The notes beneath the pieces were generated by a model. That model saw nothing but the letters and a program-made list of their open reading frames with translations. It made no database searches and was not told where the DNA came from. Source: an uncultured Blautia sp. (GTDB lineage: Bacteria > Bacillota > Clostridia > Lachnospirales > Lachnospiraceae). Taken from it: a stretch of 16,038 nt of DNA. The stretch spans positions 1 to 16,038 of the forward strand of contig CABSEJ010000068.1 in the NCBI GenBank assembly GCA_902476765.1. The letters run 5' to 3'. Below are positions 14,562 to 16,038 of the stretch, one piece after another (position 1 is the first letter of the stretch; every line of letters starts with the position of its first letter). A program made the position numbers and the translations under genes.

Positions 14562-15542
14562 TTATATAGTTCTTGCAGCTTCTACAATCCACCGAATTCT
14601 CTCCCAATCGATTCTGGAGTCAATCGTACAATCACCTCCCAGCATAAGCCCCAGTTTTCCATGGTCTAAAATCAGATTTTTTGTATACTCCTGCAATTCC
14701 TCTTTGGAACCAGTGTAAATAATTCCCTGCTGTGTATGTTCATCCCAATGGGTTTCAAAGCCACCAAGGGATGTTTTTCCCTGGAAATAGAAACGTCCTT
14801 CCTCCAAACTCATGCCTTCCACATAAACCGCCCAGTTAATCACCTTTGCCGGATAATCTTTCCATACCTCCAACTGATTTCTGTTGCCGGCCCAGCCGCA
14901 CATGTGAATAATATTGTTGTCAGAAAAACGATTGGCATGTTCGATTACATACAAGTCGCTGGGTGTAATAATCTTTCTGTACTCTTCCGGGGTAAATCTG
15001 TCGTATTCTCCTCCCTGTACGCAGTAGTAAATACCGTCGCATCCGGCTTCTGTAATCAAAAGTTCCGCCAAAAGAGCGTTTGTCTGTGCAATTACATCCA
15101 AGGCATACATCACAGAATTTTTATCTTCCCGAATCTGCTCCATCACTTCCTGGTCGGACATTCCCACTGCCTCTGCTCCGAACCGTATGGAAGAGAAAGG
15201 GGCGAACACATTGTAGAATACACATCTTTCTTTTCCTATAGCCTGTACAATCTTTTTTGCTCTTTCCACCTGCTCTGCAATGAAGGGATGATTTCTGTCC
15301 AAAGGTTTCAGCTGTCTCCAGTCCTCCGGCCTTTTCATTGCTCCCGGCAGAGGATAAGGGAAATAATTATCGCACATGATTTTCACAAAATCCAAATCTG
15401 TTTCCCTGTAATATTTCAGATGCGCCTGTACACATCCCTCACCTACTGCTTCCTCCCCGGAAAAATGAAACCAAAATCCTACGGGAACATGGTCCACTTC
15501 CTTCTGATTCATTGCGTTTAATACTCTGGTTCTCTTATCCAT
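14562..15542 (-). CDS. uroporphyrinogen decarboxylase-superfamily protein with zinc-type HxC...C site
   Basis: A 326-residue UroD/MtaA-superfamily TIM-barrel protein, not a heme-pathway HemE: the N-terminal motif is TRVLNAMNQKEVDHVPVGFW rather than the HemE signature. IIHMCGW (211-217) places His213 and Cys215, and GGDCTID (302-308) places Cys305, the spacing of the zinc ligands used by corrinoid-dependent methyltransferases such as MtaA. This suggests a zinc-dependent methyl-transfer or related reaction (inference); no corrinoid protein gene is present in the window. Starting at ATG 15542 uses GGAGG 5 nt upstream (15548-15552); earlier ATGs at 15554 and 15575 lack sites. It precedes the binding-protein gene by 20 bp and so belongs to the operon. 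Confidence 0.88.
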   Translation of the reverse strand: MDKRTRVLNAMNQKEVDHVPVGFWFHFSGEEAVGEGCVQAHLKYYRETDLDFVKIMCDNYFPYPLPGAMKRPEDWRQLKPLDRNHPFIAEQVERAKKIVQAIGKERCVFYNVFAPFSSIRFGAEAVGMSDQEVMEQIREDKNSVMYALDVIAQTNALLAELLITEAGCDGIYYCVQGGEYDRFTPEEYRKIITPSDLYVIEHANRFSDNNIIHMCGWAGNRNQLEVWKDYPAKVINWAVYVEGMSLEEGRFYFQGKTSLGGFETHWDEHTQQGIIYTGSKEELQEYTKNLILDHGKLGLMLGGDCTIDSRIDWERIRWIVEAARTI

Positions 15543-15547
15543 TTCTT

Positions 15548-15552
15548 CCTCC
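15548..15552 (-). promoter_or_regulatory. ribosome binding site deciding the UroD-like start
   Basis: GGAGG on the minus strand, 5 nt before ATG 15542. It overlaps the codon after the alternative ATG 15554, which argues against the longer forms. Confidence 0.65.
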
Positions 15553-15581
15553 ATTCTGCTGTCTTTTCTCAGCATTTTTCT

Positions 15582-16038
15582 TTATTTGCAGACCATCATA
15601 TTTAAAATGACTTTATCTGTATTACACATTCCTTTATTTCCCAATTCCCCTAGATTCTGAATCGCCGTTTCTACGTTATTGGATACAATGCCGTCTAAGT
15701 CCCCGACGCTGCTGTTTTGAAGGGCCAGCTGGGCACACTGGAAAGCGCTGGAAACCACTGTAGCCACCTTCAGGGCACAGCCGCTTTTCGCTCCGTCACA
15801 GATGATTCCCGACACATCCGCAATCATATTTTTTATTCCGCTGTTAATCTGCTCCAGGGTACCTCCCCGCATGTAAATCAAAGCGCTGCAGACGCCGATA
15901 GAAGACCCCATGCCGCAGCCGCATAAAGGGGACAGCTTTCCGATATATTCTTTTACATGAGCCGTTACCAAACAGCTTAAAGCCAGGGCTTTGTACAGCG
16001 TTTCTTTTGTATATTTCTCTTTATATGCAACGGCGATT
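15582..16038 (-). CDS. L-cysteine desulfidase / UPF0597 (serine-dehydratase-like) protein, C-terminal part
   Basis: Expected to degrade L-cysteine to pyruvate, ammonia and sulfide, or a related beta-elimination, using a [4Fe-4S] cluster. The reading frame is open to the right edge; only the last 152 codons are present, so the start is outside. The sequence matches the family C-terminus: ALALSCLVTAHVKEYIGKLSPLCGCG, then ICDGAKSGCALKV, then NKGMCNTDKVILNMM. The cysteines in LCGCG and CDGAKSGC are those expected for cluster binding. An internal TTG at 15971 could be mistaken for a start but has conserved sequence upstream. The UroD-like gene starts 39 bp after its stop, so the two may be cotranscribed; whether its role is tied to the downstream importer is unclear. 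Confidence 0.9.
   Translation of the reverse strand, partial: IAVAYKEKYTKETLYKALALSCLVTAHVKEYIGKLSPLCGCGMGSSIGVCSALIYMRGGTLEQINSGIKNMIADVSGIICDGAKSGCALKVATVVSSAFQCAQLALQNSSVGDLDGIVSNNVETAIQNLGELGNKGMCNTDKVILNMMVCK

Noticed and set aside
14542..14607. 22-residue N-terminal extension of the CUT1 binding protein
   Set aside because: It precedes a complete lipoprotein signal peptide, overlaps the UroD-like gene and lacks a ribosome site; ATG 14541 has one.
14736..15521. Long plus-strand reading frame of 261 codons
   Set aside because: It lies entirely antisense to the UroD-like gene, shows no family motifs and is cysteine/histidine/phenylalanine rich as expected for a shadow frame.

Overview
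This 16-kb window looks like a chromosomal accessory-metabolism region of a low-to-moderate GC anaerobic Firmicute, most likely a gut Lachnospiraceae/Clostridia member. The reasons are strong AGGAGG-type ribosome binding sites throughout, LplA/LplB-type and CUT1-type sugar ABC transporters without a local ATPase, a Firmicutes-style Ku plus short DNA ligase pair, and a UPF0597/L-cysteine desulfidase-family gene. The assignment is inference from gene content. No RNA genes, transposases, phage genes or CRISPR arrays were seen.

Region A (1-4560) is a fructan/sucrose-type utilisation locus. A LacI-family repressor reads rightwards (3478-4485). A divergent operon reads leftwards: LplB-type permease, second permease, lipoprotein solute-binding protein, then a GH32 beta-fructosidase cut by the left edge. 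Two copies of a TGAAACGTTTCA-type operator sit in the 255-bp divergent region. One overlaps the -35 box of the repressor promoter and the other lies just downstream of the predicted operon start site. The striking feature is the second permease: only 53 codons remain, and they look like the authentic N-terminus joined in frame to the authentic last residues (MVGSVKG-stop). The sugar importer therefore appears disabled by an in-frame internal deletion, while everything around it is intact.

Region B (4592-6306) is a two-gene non-homologous end-joining module, ku followed by an ATP-dependent DNA ligase, overlapping by 1 bp and transcribed leftwards.

Region C (6458-16038) is a long leftward gene series. 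In transcription order it holds an L-cysteine desulfidase-family gene (cut by the right edge), a uroporphyrinogen-decarboxylase-superfamily protein with a retained HxC...C zinc-type site, a CUT1 lipoprotein binding protein, two CUT1 permeases, an M20 metallopeptidase, an M24 (Xaa-Pro type) peptidase, an iron-type alcohol dehydrogenase, a GntR/FCD regulator with its own probable promoter, a small DUF3592-like membrane protein, and a terminator. The tight spacing from the permeases through the dehydrogenase implies one operon. The pairing of a sugar-type importer with two peptidases, a UroD-like methyltransferase-fold protein and an alcohol dehydrogenase does not match a catabolic pathway I can name. 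It is the best candidate here for an undescribed uptake-and-breakdown system, probably for an amide- or imide-linked conjugate. An 81-bp imperfect palindrome separates the binding-protein gene from the permeases.

No gene-free stretch exceeds 300 bp. The longest are 3223-3477 (promoters and operators), 6307-6533 (terminator at 6458-6496, otherwise nothing clear) and 245-419 (nested hairpin).
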